A DNA stretch of 64,000 bases, taken from the NCBI RefSeq assembly GCF_002252675.1, contig NZ_NQKY01000003.1, positions 210,222 to 274,221 of the forward strand. Reading direction: 5' to 3'. Within the stretch, counting starts at the first letter, position 1. Each line of letters starts with the position of its first letter. The notes under the pieces are model-generated. The model saw only the letters and a list, made by a program, of their open reading frames with translations. It had not been told where the DNA came from and did not search any database. Origin of the DNA: Synechococcus sp. BO 8801 (GTDB lineage: Bacteria > Cyanobacteriota > Cyanobacteriia > PCC-6307 > Cyanobiaceae). The position numbers and the translations under genes are program-made. Positions 1-7,889 of this stretch are shown one piece after another.

Positions 1-423
1 GCAGGCGGCGAGCCGCCGGCGCTGCCGCTCGGCCATGCCGGCATTCGGCTCGACGAGTACCAGCTCGGTGCGCCTGGCCAGGGAGGGCCAGCCGCTGTGG
101 AGCGCTTCGGCCAGCTGCAGGGCCAGCTGCCCCTCCCCCGGTCCGGTCTCCACCAGGGCCAGGGGTTCGTCAGCGGGCAGCTGGGCCAGCCACTGGGCCA
201 CCTGGGGGGCCAGCAGGCGGGCAAACTCCTCCCCCAGGGAAGGGGCCGTGGCGAAATCGCCTCCCGGGCCGATCTGGAGCCTGCCACTGCCGTAGGCGCC
301 ATGGTCCGGGTCGTGCAGGACCCACTCCATGTAGTCAAGGAACGGCACCGAGCCGCCCGCCGCCCGCAGGCGCTGGGCCAGCCAGTCAGGAGCCGCCGGG
401 GAGCCGGGGTGGGACGTGGTCAC
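1..423 (-). CDS. MidA-family SAM-dependent methyltransferase (3' part missing)
   Basis: N-terminal 141 codons of a class I methyltransferase; the rest lies beyond the left edge. From the GTG start the protein shows a 'PFLDYMEWVLHDP' opening, a 'DFATAPSLGEEFARLL' block (residues 57-71) and a SAM-binding glycine loop E-T-G-P-G-E-G (92-98). These features fit the MidA/NDUFAF7-type family (DUF185), whose mitochondrial member methylates a complex I subunit; the bacterial substrate is unknown. GTG is chosen because no ATG precedes the conserved opening. It is divergent from the Psb32-like gene with only 34 bases between starts, so the two promoters must overlap. Confidence 0.8.
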   Translation of the reverse strand, partial: MTTSHPGSPAAPDWLAQRLRAAGGSVPFLDYMEWVLHDPDHGAYGSGRLQIGPGGDFATAPSLGEEFARLLAPQVAQWLAQLPADEPLALVETGPGEGQLALQLAEALHSGWPSLARRTELVLVEPNAGMAERQRRRLAAC

Positions 424-457
424 GCGGCGTAGGGGGACTCGGTGAGAATGCTGACCG

Positions 458-1384
458 ATGGACGACGGAACGATGCGAATGGCGGCAGATGGGGCAGCGG
501 GATCGGTGGCGGTGACGGCGGAGACGGTTCAGGCACCGCAACGGCGCAGGCCCGCGCGAAGCGGCCCCCTGGGGCGGCGGCTCGGGGCCGCCCTGGCCAC
601 GGTCTGCCTCGTGCTCGCCACCTGGCTGCTGCCGGGCGGCGGCGGCCCCGCCGTGGCGGCGGACAACCCCCAGCTGCTGCCCGATCACCCCACCCCGGTG
701 ATCGACCTGGCCAAGGCCCTCACCGATGGCGAGCGGGGCGCCCTGGAGAGCGAACTCGAGGATTTCGAAGCCACCAGCGGCTGGAAGCTGCGGGTGCTGA
801 CCCAGTACGAGCGCACGCCCGGCCTGGCCGTCAAGGGTTTCTGGGACCTTGACGAGCGCAGCCTGCTGCTGGTGGCCGATCCCCGCGGCGGCAACCTGCT
901 GAACTTCAACGTGGGCGAAGCCCTGTTCGCCCTGATGCCCCGCACCTTCTGGGTGGAACTCCAGACCCGCTACGGCAACCAGTTCTATGTGCGGGACCAC
1001 GGCGAGGACGGCTCGATCCTCTCCGCCATCCACGCCGTGAAGGGGTGCCTGGCGATCGGCGGCTGCCAGGTGGTGCCAGGCCTGCCCCAGGAGCAGTGGA
1101 TCCTGACCCTATGCACCTCGATCCTGGGCGGGCTGATCGTGGGGTTCGCCGCCTTCCCCCGCCAGGAGGGTCGACGGGTGGAGTGGACCTGGGTGCTGCT
1201 GCTCTCGCCCCTGTGGGTGATCCTGTTCGTCGCCCTGGGCATGGGACCGATCATCACGCGCACCCACGACGTGCTGCCGCTGCTGCGCAACGTGCTGGGC
1301 TTCCTCGGAGCGGCGGTGCTGGCCTACCTGATCGCCCAGAAGACCCTCGGAGGGGTGCGGCTGGAGGGCAAGGGGGAAGGCTGA
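458..1384 (+). CDS. Psb32-like TPM-domain thylakoid protein
   Basis: Protein of 308 aa with an Arg-rich leader followed by a hydrophobic segment and an Ala-x-Ala-like end (to about residue 68). A TPM domain of about 130 residues follows ('VIDLAKALTDGERGALESEL', 'GWKLRVLTQYERTPG', 'LLLVADPRGGNLL'), then two to three C-terminal membrane spans (roughly 214-295). This is the layout of Psb32 / Arabidopsis TLP18.3, which help photosystem II repair; the TPM domain of TLP18.3 has been reported to have phosphatase activity. The leader suggests insertion into the thylakoid or plasma membrane. ATGs at 473 and 479 are alternative starts. Confidence 0.8.
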   Translation: MDDGTMRMAADGAAGSVAVTAETVQAPQRRRPARSGPLGRRLGAALATVCLVLATWLLPGGGGPAVAADNPQLLPDHPTPVIDLAKALTDGERGALESELEDFEATSGWKLRVLTQYERTPGLAVKGFWDLDERSLLLVADPRGGNLLNFNVGEALFALMPRTFWVELQTRYGNQFYVRDHGEDGSILSAIHAVKGCLAIGGCQVVPGLPQEQWILTLCTSILGGLIVGFAAFPRQEGRRVEWTWVLLLSPLWVILFVALGMGPIITRTHDVLPLLRNVLGFLGAAVLAYLIAQKTLGGVRLEGKGEG

Positions 1385-1388
1385 GTGC

Positions 1389-2144
1389 TCAGGGAGCGGA
1401 AGTGGCGGGGGTGCTGACGCGCTCCAGCTGACAGGACAGGCTCTCGTCGCTGCAGGCCGGGGGCACCTGACGGATGGCCACGTCCTCCCAGACGGCGGCG
1501 GCTTCCCGACGGAGCTGGGCCAGGTTCTGCTCGTAGAAGCGGCGCAGGTCGTTCAGGCGCTTCACGGGCTGCCCGTAGAAGCTGCGGCCGGCCAGGGTGG
1601 GGAAGGAGGCCCACTCGGGAGCGAGACGGGCGACCAGGTCGGAGCTCAGCTCGCCGCGGTCGGCCAGGTGCAGGGCACCGCGGCGCTGCACCAGGAACAG
1701 GGCGGCCTGGTCCTGGGACTCCGGTCCGAAATCGCGCACGCCGAGGGCCCGGGTGACCATGTCCCAGGTCGGGGGCATGAACTGGTAGGCGCCGGCGGCG
1801 GCACTGGCGTAGCGGGCCGTGCGCATGACGCGGTTGGGATGGCGCTCGAGGGAGTCGAACAGGCTGCCGCCGAAGAGGATCCGGTAGCCGATTTCATGGC
1901 CATTGGCCCAGGTGCCCTCGGCGTAGCGGATCGTGTTGAGCAGGGCGCGCCGCTCGGGGGTGATGGCGAAGACCCGGGGGGCGGCCGGCAGCGGCGTCAG
2001 CATCGCGACCCGCGTGGGGCCGGCGGAGGCGGCGCTGCTGGCCCCCCAGCCCTGGGAGCCCTCGGCGGCCCTGACTGGCCCGGCCAGGCTCAGACCCAGT
2101 CCGGCGAGGGCGAGAAGCAGGGGGGTGCGCTGAAGGTTCGGCAA
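1389..2144 (-). CDS. Secreted lambda-lysozyme-like (GH104) muramidase
   Basis: Protein of 251 aa. A cleavable signal peptide (1-26, ending A-A after a Leu-rich core) precedes a domain resembling phage lambda endolysin/GH104: 'RYAEGT' with a probable catalytic Glu at 76, 'YRILFGG', then 'AAGAYQFMPPTWD' (116-128) and 'FGPESQDQAALFLVQRRGAL'. Such enzymes cleave the glycan chain of peptidoglycan. No phage genes are nearby, and the signal peptide points to a cellular wall-remodelling role. The C-terminal 60 residues are not conserved-looking and contain two Cys that could form a disulfide. Convergent with the Psb32-like gene, 4 bases apart. Confidence 0.75.
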   Translation of the reverse strand: MPNLQRTPLLLALAGLGLSLAGPVRAAEGSQGWGASSAASAGPTRVAMLTPLPAAPRVFAITPERRALLNTIRYAEGTWANGHEIGYRILFGGSLFDSLERHPNRVMRTARYASAAAGAYQFMPPTWDMVTRALGVRDFGPESQDQAALFLVQRRGALHLADRGELSSDLVARLAPEWASFPTLAGRSFYGQPVKRLNDLRRFYEQNLAQLRREAAAVWEDVAIRQVPPACSDESLSCQLERVSTPATSAP

Positions 2145-2444
2145 GAGGAGAGGTCGTGAAGGACAAGTGGGGGAAGACCCGTTGCAGTAACAACAGAGTC
2201 AATCCGGCTTGATGCGCTTGGTGTGACCAGGTCTTCTGGAGAACGACAACAGGAAGAACCAGTGATCCCGTGGCAGAGTAATTGAATTCATGCCGCCGAG
2301 ACTTGGCGGTAATTTGCCGATGAATCAGCAGAATCGATTCCTTATTTGTGACGGTCGAACAACTGTCTACTTGTATCAAGAATGACGTTTTGCATTCCGG
2401 TTACAGCCAGGGACTGATATCTCCCGGATTCGATGAACAGATGA
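2145..2444. other. Intergenic region, relatively AT-rich
   Basis: No gene seen. It should carry the promoter of the muramidase gene and the 3' end of the glycosyltransferase transcript. It looks poorer in GC than its surroundings. One short inverted repeat is visible (CCGCC at 2293-2297 against GGCGG at 2305-2309, 7-base loop), followed on the + strand by TAATTT; whether it acts as a terminator is uncertain because no + strand gene ends here. Confidence 0.4.
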
Positions 2445-3545
2445 TCAAATCCTGAAGGCCTGCCCCATAGGCAGTGCTGATCGTCCCTCCAGCCAGGTCA
2501 CGAGCGTCCGTGCGGCGGTGGACGCCCCGTCGTCCGCCAGGGGGCCGCGCCGGGGGGGAATCAGGGGCTGGTCCAGCTCCCAGTCGCCGCGGCGGAAGGA
2601 CTCCTGGCTCAGCAGCCGGTGCCAGCCGTGGTTGCGCAGGTCCTCCTCCAGCACCGGCGCCTCGGCGAAGCCGCTCCGGTGCACCAGATGGATGCCCACC
2701 CCCTGGCTGAAGGCCTCGCAGAAACTGCTGTAGCCGGGCTTGGTGATCAGCCGTCCGGCCAGGGGCATCAGGTCGAGGGGGCGCACCCCCGGCGGCAGGC
2801 AACGGCCATTGGGCACCGTGGCCAGCAGCGGCTCCGGCCCGATGAACACATGCTCGGGCCAGCGGGCCAGCAGCGCCGGGTCGATCGCCATGCCGAGCCC
2901 CCCGAAGCTGACCAGTACCACCCGCTCCCGGTCCGCCGGCAGGTCCAGCTCCCGGGCCAGCCGTTCGCCATCGAGCCGGGGCCGGGAGCAGGTCAGGCCC
3001 AGCCGCACCTCCGGTACCCCCCAGTCCATCGGCAGGGACAGGGGGCAATGGAGCAGCAGATCCCCCTGGCCGTAGAGCTGCCGGTGGCGATCGGCCCAGG
3101 GACGGAAGGCCGGGCCCATGGGGGCATGGATCACGTCCCAGCCGAAGCTGGCCAGCCACACGAGCGGCACTTGCAGTCGACGGGCCAGCAGGGCCGCCGC
3201 CGGAGGCACATCCCCCAGCACCAGGACCGGCTGACGCTGGTCCTCCAGCCAGCGGGCCTCGCGCTCCACCAGCGCCGGCAGCTCCTCCTCCAGCCGCTCG
3301 AGGGCGGCCAGGGTGGCGACGGCATCGGCTCCGAGGGCATCGGCCTGGATCACCCCCACGTCCCAGCGGCAGGGGCGCAGCTCGTAGGGCACACGTCCGA
3401 AGGACAGCTCCAGGAACCCCTGGGGCAGCCCGGTGGAGACCACCAGCCGCCAGTCGGGCCTCAGGGCGGCCAGTTCAGAGAGCACCGAGACCGTGCGGGA
3501 TCCGTGGCCGAAGCCATGGCTGCTGACGCAGGCGTGGATCAGCAA
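2445..3545 (-). CDS. Glycosyltransferase-like protein (GT-B type)
   Basis: Protein of 366 aa from a TTG start. The amino end has S-x-H-G-F-G-H-G-S-R (8-17), the glycine/histidine signature seen in GT28-like glycosyltransferases and in the N-terminal domain of plant arabinokinase. A Rossmann-like second half begins near 'VLVSFGGLGMAID' and contains 'KPGYSSFCEAFSQG' from residue 269, a typical nucleotide-sugar binding region. Donor and acceptor cannot be read from sequence. The TTG is the only start in frame before the HGFGH motif and it overlaps the stop of the upstream phosphoesterase by 7 bases, so the pair is probably translationally coupled. Confidence 0.6.
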   Translation of the reverse strand: MLIHACVSSHGFGHGSRTVSVLSELAALRPDWRLVVSTGLPQGFLELSFGRVPYELRPCRWDVGVIQADALGADAVATLAALERLEEELPALVEREARWLEDQRQPVLVLGDVPPAAALLARRLQVPLVWLASFGWDVIHAPMGPAFRPWADRHRQLYGQGDLLLHCPLSLPMDWGVPEVRLGLTCSRPRLDGERLARELDLPADRERVVLVSFGGLGMAIDPALLARWPEHVFIGPEPLLATVPNGRCLPPGVRPLDLMPLAGRLITKPGYSSFCEAFSQGVGIHLVHRSGFAEAPVLEEDLRNHGWHRLLSQESFRRGDWELDQPLIPPRRGPLADDGASTAARTLVTWLEGRSALPMGQAFRI

Positions 3546-4414
3546 GGACTCAGCACCCCCGCCGCCGGCAGGGACGCCGTCCAGAGGGTCTGCTCGTAAT
3601 GGAGGGCGCCGTTGATGCCGTACCAGCGGTGGCTGATGTGGCGCAGATCGCCGTCTGAGAAGACGACCCAGCTGAAGTGACGCAGGGCCCGTCCCTGCTG
3701 ATCCACGCCGTGGCGGGGAACAGAGGCGGTGTTGAGGAAGGCGGTGCCCTGGGCGTCGCGGCGGAAGCTGAGCCGTTCCCCCTGGTGATGGCAGAGGGCG
3801 TGATGCATGTGGCCGAACACCACCAGGGGCAGGCGGCGGCGGCGGCGGATCTGGTCCACCGCCAGGGCCAGATCCTGATCCCCCCAGTCGCAGGCGGGTG
3901 CCTTCCAGTCCCGGCCGCAGAGGTCGTCCACCTGGGTGCCCAGGCCGCTGGGGCCGGAATGGGCCAGCAGGATCAGCGGCAGCTGGGGATCGGCGGCCAG
4001 GGCCGCCCGGCTGATGCGCTCGGCGGACTCCTGCAGGCCCACCGGTCCGTAGACCGATCGCACCGCCTTCGAGAGGTGGAAGCCGCCGCCGGCGGTGCCG
4101 GGACGGGCGCCCACCACCGCCAGCCCGGGAGGGCGCAGCTCCCTCAGACCCCAGCCGCAGTGCCGCTCGCCGAGCAACTCCAGCTGGCGGCGCAGGGTGC
4201 GGCCGCTGCCGTCCTTGCCGGCATCGTGGTTGCCGAGCACGCAGGCGATCGGCAGCTCCAGGGTGGCGAGCAGTTCGGGGATGCGGCACTTGCCGTCGCT
4301 GAGGTCGCCCACCAGCAGCAGGGCATCCGGACGGATCCGATCCAGCACGTCGTGGTCACTGCGATCCCACTGGTCGTGCAGATCCCCCGCGATGGCGATG
4401 TTCAGCTCAGCCAA
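3539..4414 (-). CDS. Calcineurin-like metallophosphoesterase (TIGR04168-like)
   Basis: Protein of 291 aa with the full set of two-metal phosphoesterase motifs: G-D-L-H (10-13), G-D-L-S-D (36-40), G-N-H-D (61-64), 'LLAHSG' and 'GHMHHAL' near residue 200. Length and the W/H-rich C-terminus resemble the cyanobacterial/plant family TIGR04168, of unknown substrate. It starts with TTG (no upstream ATG) and is divergent from nadA with a 29-base gap. It is not the usual PdeM nuclease of the ligase-associated repair set: it is longer and has a different tail. Overlap with the downstream glycosyltransferase suggests one transcript. Confidence 0.75.
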   Translation of the reverse strand: MAELNIAIAGDLHDQWDRSDHDVLDRIRPDALLLVGDLSDGKCRIPELLATLELPIACVLGNHDAGKDGSGRTLRRQLELLGERHCGWGLRELRPPGLAVVGARPGTAGGGFHLSKAVRSVYGPVGLQESAERISRAALAADPQLPLILLAHSGPSGLGTQVDDLCGRDWKAPACDWGDQDLALAVDQIRRRRRLPLVVFGHMHHALCHHQGERLSFRRDAQGTAFLNTASVPRHGVDQQGRALRHFSWVVFSDGDLRHISHRWYGINGALHYEQTLWTASLPAAGVLSPC

Positions 4415-4443
4415 TACCGACCGCTTCCTAGAGTGGGATCATC

Positions 4444-5448
4444 GTGCATGAGAAGGGGCATCGGTTGGTCTTCACGCAGACGCTGACCCACACGCCCCAA
4501 CCCAGCCCTGAGGCCTGCCCGCCCCGTGCTGAGCTGGCCACCGCGATCGAAACGCTCAAGAACGAGCGCAACGCCATCATCCTGGCCCACTACTACCAGG
4601 ACGACGCCATCCAGGACTGCGCCGATTTCATCGGCGATTCCCTCGAGCTCTCCCGCCGCGCCGCCAGCACCGACGCCGAGGTGATCGTCTTCTGCGGCGT
4701 CCACTTCATGGCGGAGACCGCCAAGATCCTCAATCCTGGCCGCACGGTGCTGCTGCCCGACCTGGAAGCCGGCTGCAGCCTCGCCGACGCCTGTCCGGCC
4801 GATGCCTTCGCCGACTTCCGCCGGCACCACCCCGACCACGTCGTGGTGAGCTACATCAACTGCTCCGCGGCGGTGAAGGCCCAGAGCGACCTGATCTGCA
4901 CCAGCAGCAACGCGGTCCACCTGGTGCAGCAGCTGCCGGCCGATCGCCCGATCCTGTTCGCCCCCGACCAGAACCTGGGGCGCTGGGTGGCCCGCCAGAG
5001 CGGCCGGGAGCTCACCCTCTGGCCCGGCAGCTGCATCGTCCACGAGACCTTCAGCGAGCAGGCCCTGCTGCGCCTGCGCCAGGAACACCCCGAGGCCGAG
5101 GTGATCGCCCATCCGGAGTGTCAGCAGCACCTGCTCGATCTGGCCGACTTCATCGGCTCCACCAGCAAGCTGCTGCAGCGCACCCAGACCAGCCCGGCCC
5201 CCTCCTTCATCGTGCTCACCGAGCCGGGCATCCTCCATCAGATGCGGCGGCGGGCACCGGAGAAGACCTTCCATGAGGTGCCCGGGGCCGATGGCTGCAG
5301 CTGCAACGCCTGCCCCTACATGCGGCTGAACACCCTCGAGAAGCTGTGGCAATGCCTCCACACCATGGCGCCGGCCATCGAGCTCGACGAGGAGATCCGC
5401 TTGCGGGCTCTGGTGCCGATCGAACGCATGCTGGCGATGAGCGCCTGA
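4444..5448 (+). CDS. nadA: Quinolinate synthase NadA
   Basis: Protein of 334 aa that condenses iminoaspartate with dihydroxyacetone phosphate to quinolinate in NAD biosynthesis. Recognisable family blocks are '[28 protein letters not shown]', '[15 protein letters not shown]', '[12 protein letters not shown]', '[13 protein letters not shown]', 'FAPDQNLG', 'WPGSCIVHE' and a C-terminal Cys cluster G-C-S-C-N-A-C-P. The conserved Cys residues would bind the oxygen-sensitive 4Fe-4S cluster. Length is normal for cyanobacteria. The start is unsure: GTG at 4444 is the longest choice, and the first 25-30 residues are not conserved. Confidence 0.93.
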   Translation: MHEKGHRLVFTQTLTHTPQPSPEACPPRAELATAIETLKNERNAIILAHYYQDDAIQDCADFIGDSLELSRRAASTDAEVIVFCGVHFMAETAKILNPGRTVLLPDLEAGCSLADACPADAFADFRRHHPDHVVVSYINCSAAVKAQSDLICTSSNAVHLVQQLPADRPILFAPDQNLGRWVARQSGRELTLWPGSCIVHETFSEQALLRLRQEHPEAEVIAHPECQQHLLDLADFIGSTSKLLQRTQTSPAPSFIVLTEPGILHQMRRRAPEKTFHEVPGADGCSCNACPYMRLNTLEKLWQCLHTMAPAIELDEEIRLRALVPIERMLAMSA

Positions 5449-5482
5449 GGGGCCGGCCCGGACCCCTGGACTCGGCAGCGGC

Positions 5483-6568
5483 TCAGTAGCTGTAGTTGGC
5501 CACGAACAGCGAGCCGGCATCACCGGAGGGTTCGGAGCCGGCCACATAGGCCCCGCGGGCCGCGGCGCCGTTGGCCCGGGCGCGGGCCAGCAGGGCCGCC
5601 TGGCCCGCCGCCGTGTCGCTCCCCTTCCATTCACTCAGGCAGGAATGCTGCAGGGCCCGGCCGTAGGAGAACCCCAGGTGCCAGGGGGCGCCCGGGTCGG
5701 CGGCATGGATGGCCGAGAGCAGGACACTGGCCTCCTCCTCCCCCAGTCCCCCCGAGAGGAACAGGATCGCCGGCACGGCCGGGGGCACGCTGCGGCGCAG
5801 GGTGCGGACGGTGTAGGCCGCCACCTGGGCGGCGCCGGGACGGTCGGAGCCTTCGGCGCCTGGCAGGGTCATCGAGGGTTTGAGCAGGGTGCCCTCCAGG
5901 AACACGCCGTTGCGGCCAAGGGCCTCGTAGACGCTGCGCAGCACCCATTCCTGCACCGCCGCAGTGGTGAGGATGTCGTGGTCGCCGTCCATCAGGATCT
6001 CCGGCTCCACGATCGGCACCAGGCCCTCCTCCTGGGCCGTGCGGGCGTAGCGGGCCAGCCCCCAGGCGTTCTCGCGCACGCACAGCTCCGAGGGGCAGCC
6101 GTCAGCGCTGATGCGCAGCACGGCCCGCCATTTGGCGAAGCGGGCACCGCGGGCGTAGGCCAGGGCCGCCCGCTCCTGCAGCCCCCGCAGGCCCGTGCAC
6201 CAGGTCTCGCCGGCCAGGCCTCCGGCCAGGGGCTCGACACCGAGATCCAGCTTGATCCCGACCACCAGCCCCTGCTCCTTGAAGAGATCGACGATCGATC
6301 CGGCCGGCCGGCCCGGGATCGGGGCCGCCTCCTGGTAGAGGGTTTCCTCGTAGAGGATCACGCCGCTGATGGTCTCTCCGAGTCCGGGGGTGGTGGCCAG
6401 CAGGGTGCGGTAGGCGCGGCGGTTCTCCTCGCTGTTCTCGACGCCGATCGCCGCGAAGCGCTTGCCGATCGTGCCGGTGGATTCGTCCGCCGCCAGCAGG
6501 CCGGTGCCCGGCCGGGCCAGGGCGGCCGCGGTGGCCTCCAGCTCCTCGCGATGGGTGTCGAGTGACAT
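5483..6568 (-). CDS. fda: Class I fructose-bisphosphate aldolase
   Basis: Protein of 361 aa of the plant/animal Schiff-base aldolase type: 'LLAADESTGTIGKR' (24-37), 'KWRAVLRI' with Lys146, 'VEPEIL' (187-192) and 'GTLLKPSMTLPG' with the probable Schiff-base Lys230. It cleaves fructose-1,6-bisphosphate and probably sedoheptulose bisphosphate. The ATG at 6568 is preferred over one at 6595 because the family begins about 10 residues before 'EELEATA'. It ends in an aromatic 'YSY' tail; class I aldolases use a C-terminal Tyr in catalysis. Convergent with nadA. Confidence 0.92.
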   Translation of the reverse strand: MSLDTHREELEATAAALARPGTGLLAADESTGTIGKRFAAIGVENSEENRRAYRTLLATTPGLGETISGVILYEETLYQEAAPIPGRPAGSIVDLFKEQGLVVGIKLDLGVEPLAGGLAGETWCTGLRGLQERAALAYARGARFAKWRAVLRISADGCPSELCVRENAWGLARYARTAQEEGLVPIVEPEILMDGDHDILTTAAVQEWVLRSVYEALGRNGVFLEGTLLKPSMTLPGAEGSDRPGAAQVAAYTVRTLRRSVPPAVPAILFLSGGLGEEEASVLLSAIHAADPGAPWHLGFSYGRALQHSCLSEWKGSDTAAGQAALLARARANGAAARGAYVAGSEPSGDAGSLFVANYSY

Positions 6569-6677
6569 CGGGCCAGGGGCGACGGCTGTCCCCATGGCTA
6601 GTGGTGAGCCCGCACGCCGTCAATGGGCCCGGGGCCGCCAGGATGCCGCCATCCCCCTGCAGCGGCACCAGCGCGCC

Positions 6678-7718
6678 ATGGCCCTGCCGCCCGACGGCCT
6701 GCTCCAGCTCACCCCCCAGGGGCTCTACTGCCCGGCGGCGGCGGCCTGGATCGACCCCTGGCGACCGGTGAGCCGGGCCCTGATCACCCACGGCCATGCC
6801 GACCACGCCAGGCCCGGCAGCGCCGCCTACTGGGCGGCGACCCCTGGTGAGGGCGTGCTGCGCCAGCGGTTGGGGGCCGGCATCGAACTGACGGGGGTGG
6901 CCTATGGCCAGGAGCGCCGCATCGGCGAGGCCCTGGTGTCGTTCCATCCGGCCGGCCATGTGCTGGGCTCGGCCCAGATCCGGATCACCGCCGGCGGCGA
7001 AACCTGGCTGATCAGCGGCGACTACAAGCGCGATGCCGACCCCAGCTGCGACCCCTTCGAGCCGGTGAGCGCCGACGTGCTGATCACCGAGGCCACCTTC
7101 GGGCTGCCGATCTACCGCTGGCGGCCCGGCCACCGGGTGGCCGCCGAGATCCTGGCCTGGTGGCGCGGGGCACCCCACCGCCCCTCTGTGCTGTTCGCCT
7201 ACGCCTTCGGCAAGGCCCAGCGACTGCTGGCGGAGCTGGCGGCGCTGGGGGTGGAGGAGGAGGTGCTGCTGCACGGGGCGGTGCAGGCGCTGATGGAGCC
7301 CTACCGGAGCCAGGGCGTGGTGCTGCCGCCGACGCGACCGCTGAGCGAACTCCCCCGCAACACCGCACTGGCGGGGCGCCTGGTGCTGGCGCCACCCTCG
7401 GCCCACCGCTCGCCCTGGATGCGGCGGTTCACGACCCCCCAGACCGCCTTCGTCAGCGGCTGGATGGCGGTGCGGGGCGCGCGGCGGCGGCGCGGCTTCG
7501 AGCGGGGCTTCGCCCTCAGCGACCACGCCGACTGGGACGGGCTGCTGGCCACGGTCCGCGACTGCGGCGCCCGGCAGATCTACGTCACCCACGGCAACAG
7601 CGACGGACTGGCCCGCTACCTGCGCGAGGAGATGGGACTGGCGGCGGACCCCCTGGGGCGGGCCTTCGAGGGGCAGCGCAACGAGGAGGGAGAGGTGGCC
7701 GCAGCCTTGCCAGGCTGA
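6678..7718 (+). CDS. Ligase-associated DNA exonuclease (metallo-beta-lactamase fold)
   Basis: Protein of 346 aa with the nuclease-type beta-lactamase/beta-CASP layout: T-H-G-H-A-D-H (37-43) for two-metal binding, 'HPAGHVLGSAQI', 'ISGDYKRDAD', 'FAYAFGKAQRLL', 'SDHADWDGL' and 'VTHGN'. This matches the exonuclease usually encoded next to an ATP-dependent ligase and an Lhr-type helicase (TIGR04122-like). Both partners are in this window at 11.4 and 16.9 kb, on the same strand. The ATG at 6678 gives the family length; upstream in-frame sequence runs antisense through the aldolase promoter and is not conserved-looking. Confidence 0.85.
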   Translation: MALPPDGLLQLTPQGLYCPAAAAWIDPWRPVSRALITHGHADHARPGSAAYWAATPGEGVLRQRLGAGIELTGVAYGQERRIGEALVSFHPAGHVLGSAQIRITAGGETWLISGDYKRDADPSCDPFEPVSADVLITEATFGLPIYRWRPGHRVAAEILAWWRGAPHRPSVLFAYAFGKAQRLLAELAALGVEEEVLLHGAVQALMEPYRSQGVVLPPTRPLSELPRNTALAGRLVLAPPSAHRSPWMRRFTTPQTAFVSGWMAVRGARRRRGFERGFALSDHADWDGLLATVRDCGARQIYVTHGNSDGLARYLREEMGLAADPLGRAFEGQRNEEGEVAAALPG

Positions 7719-7756
7719 AGCTTTACCGGCCTGAAGCATTACCGGCCTGAAGCCTT
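7717..7756 (+). repeat. 16-bp tandem repeat after the exonuclease stop
   Basis: Two near-identical 16-bp units (7717-7732 and 7733-7748, one mismatch) with a partial third copy. The first unit begins inside the TGA stop codon. The remainder of the 171-bp gap to the next gene shows no ORF; a good Shine-Dalgarno (AGGAAGGGA, 7871-7879) lies just before the next start. Confidence 0.7.
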
Positions 7757-7889
7757 GAAGAGATCAAGGACCACTGAATGTTCGCGATGGAACCGCAGTA
7801 TGGGCGGCGAGGGAATCAATAACTGTTGAAGGTCCGGGGTGACGGGGGCAGCTCGCCTTTAGCGTTCTTCAGGAAGGGACGGTGGCGTC

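Noticed and set aside
1389..2144. Lambda-lysozyme-like gene as a prophage remnant
   Set aside because: It has a cleavable signal peptide and no phage structural, holin or integrase genes nearby.
3539..4414. Reading the phosphoesterase as the missing PdeM of the ligase-associated set
   Set aside because: It is longer than PdeM, resembles TIGR04168 and pairs with a glycosyltransferase on the other strand.
5449..5482. GGGGCC...GGACCCC between nadA and the aldolase as a terminator
   Set aside because: The arms pair poorly when written out (mismatches inside the stem), so it does not support a hairpin.
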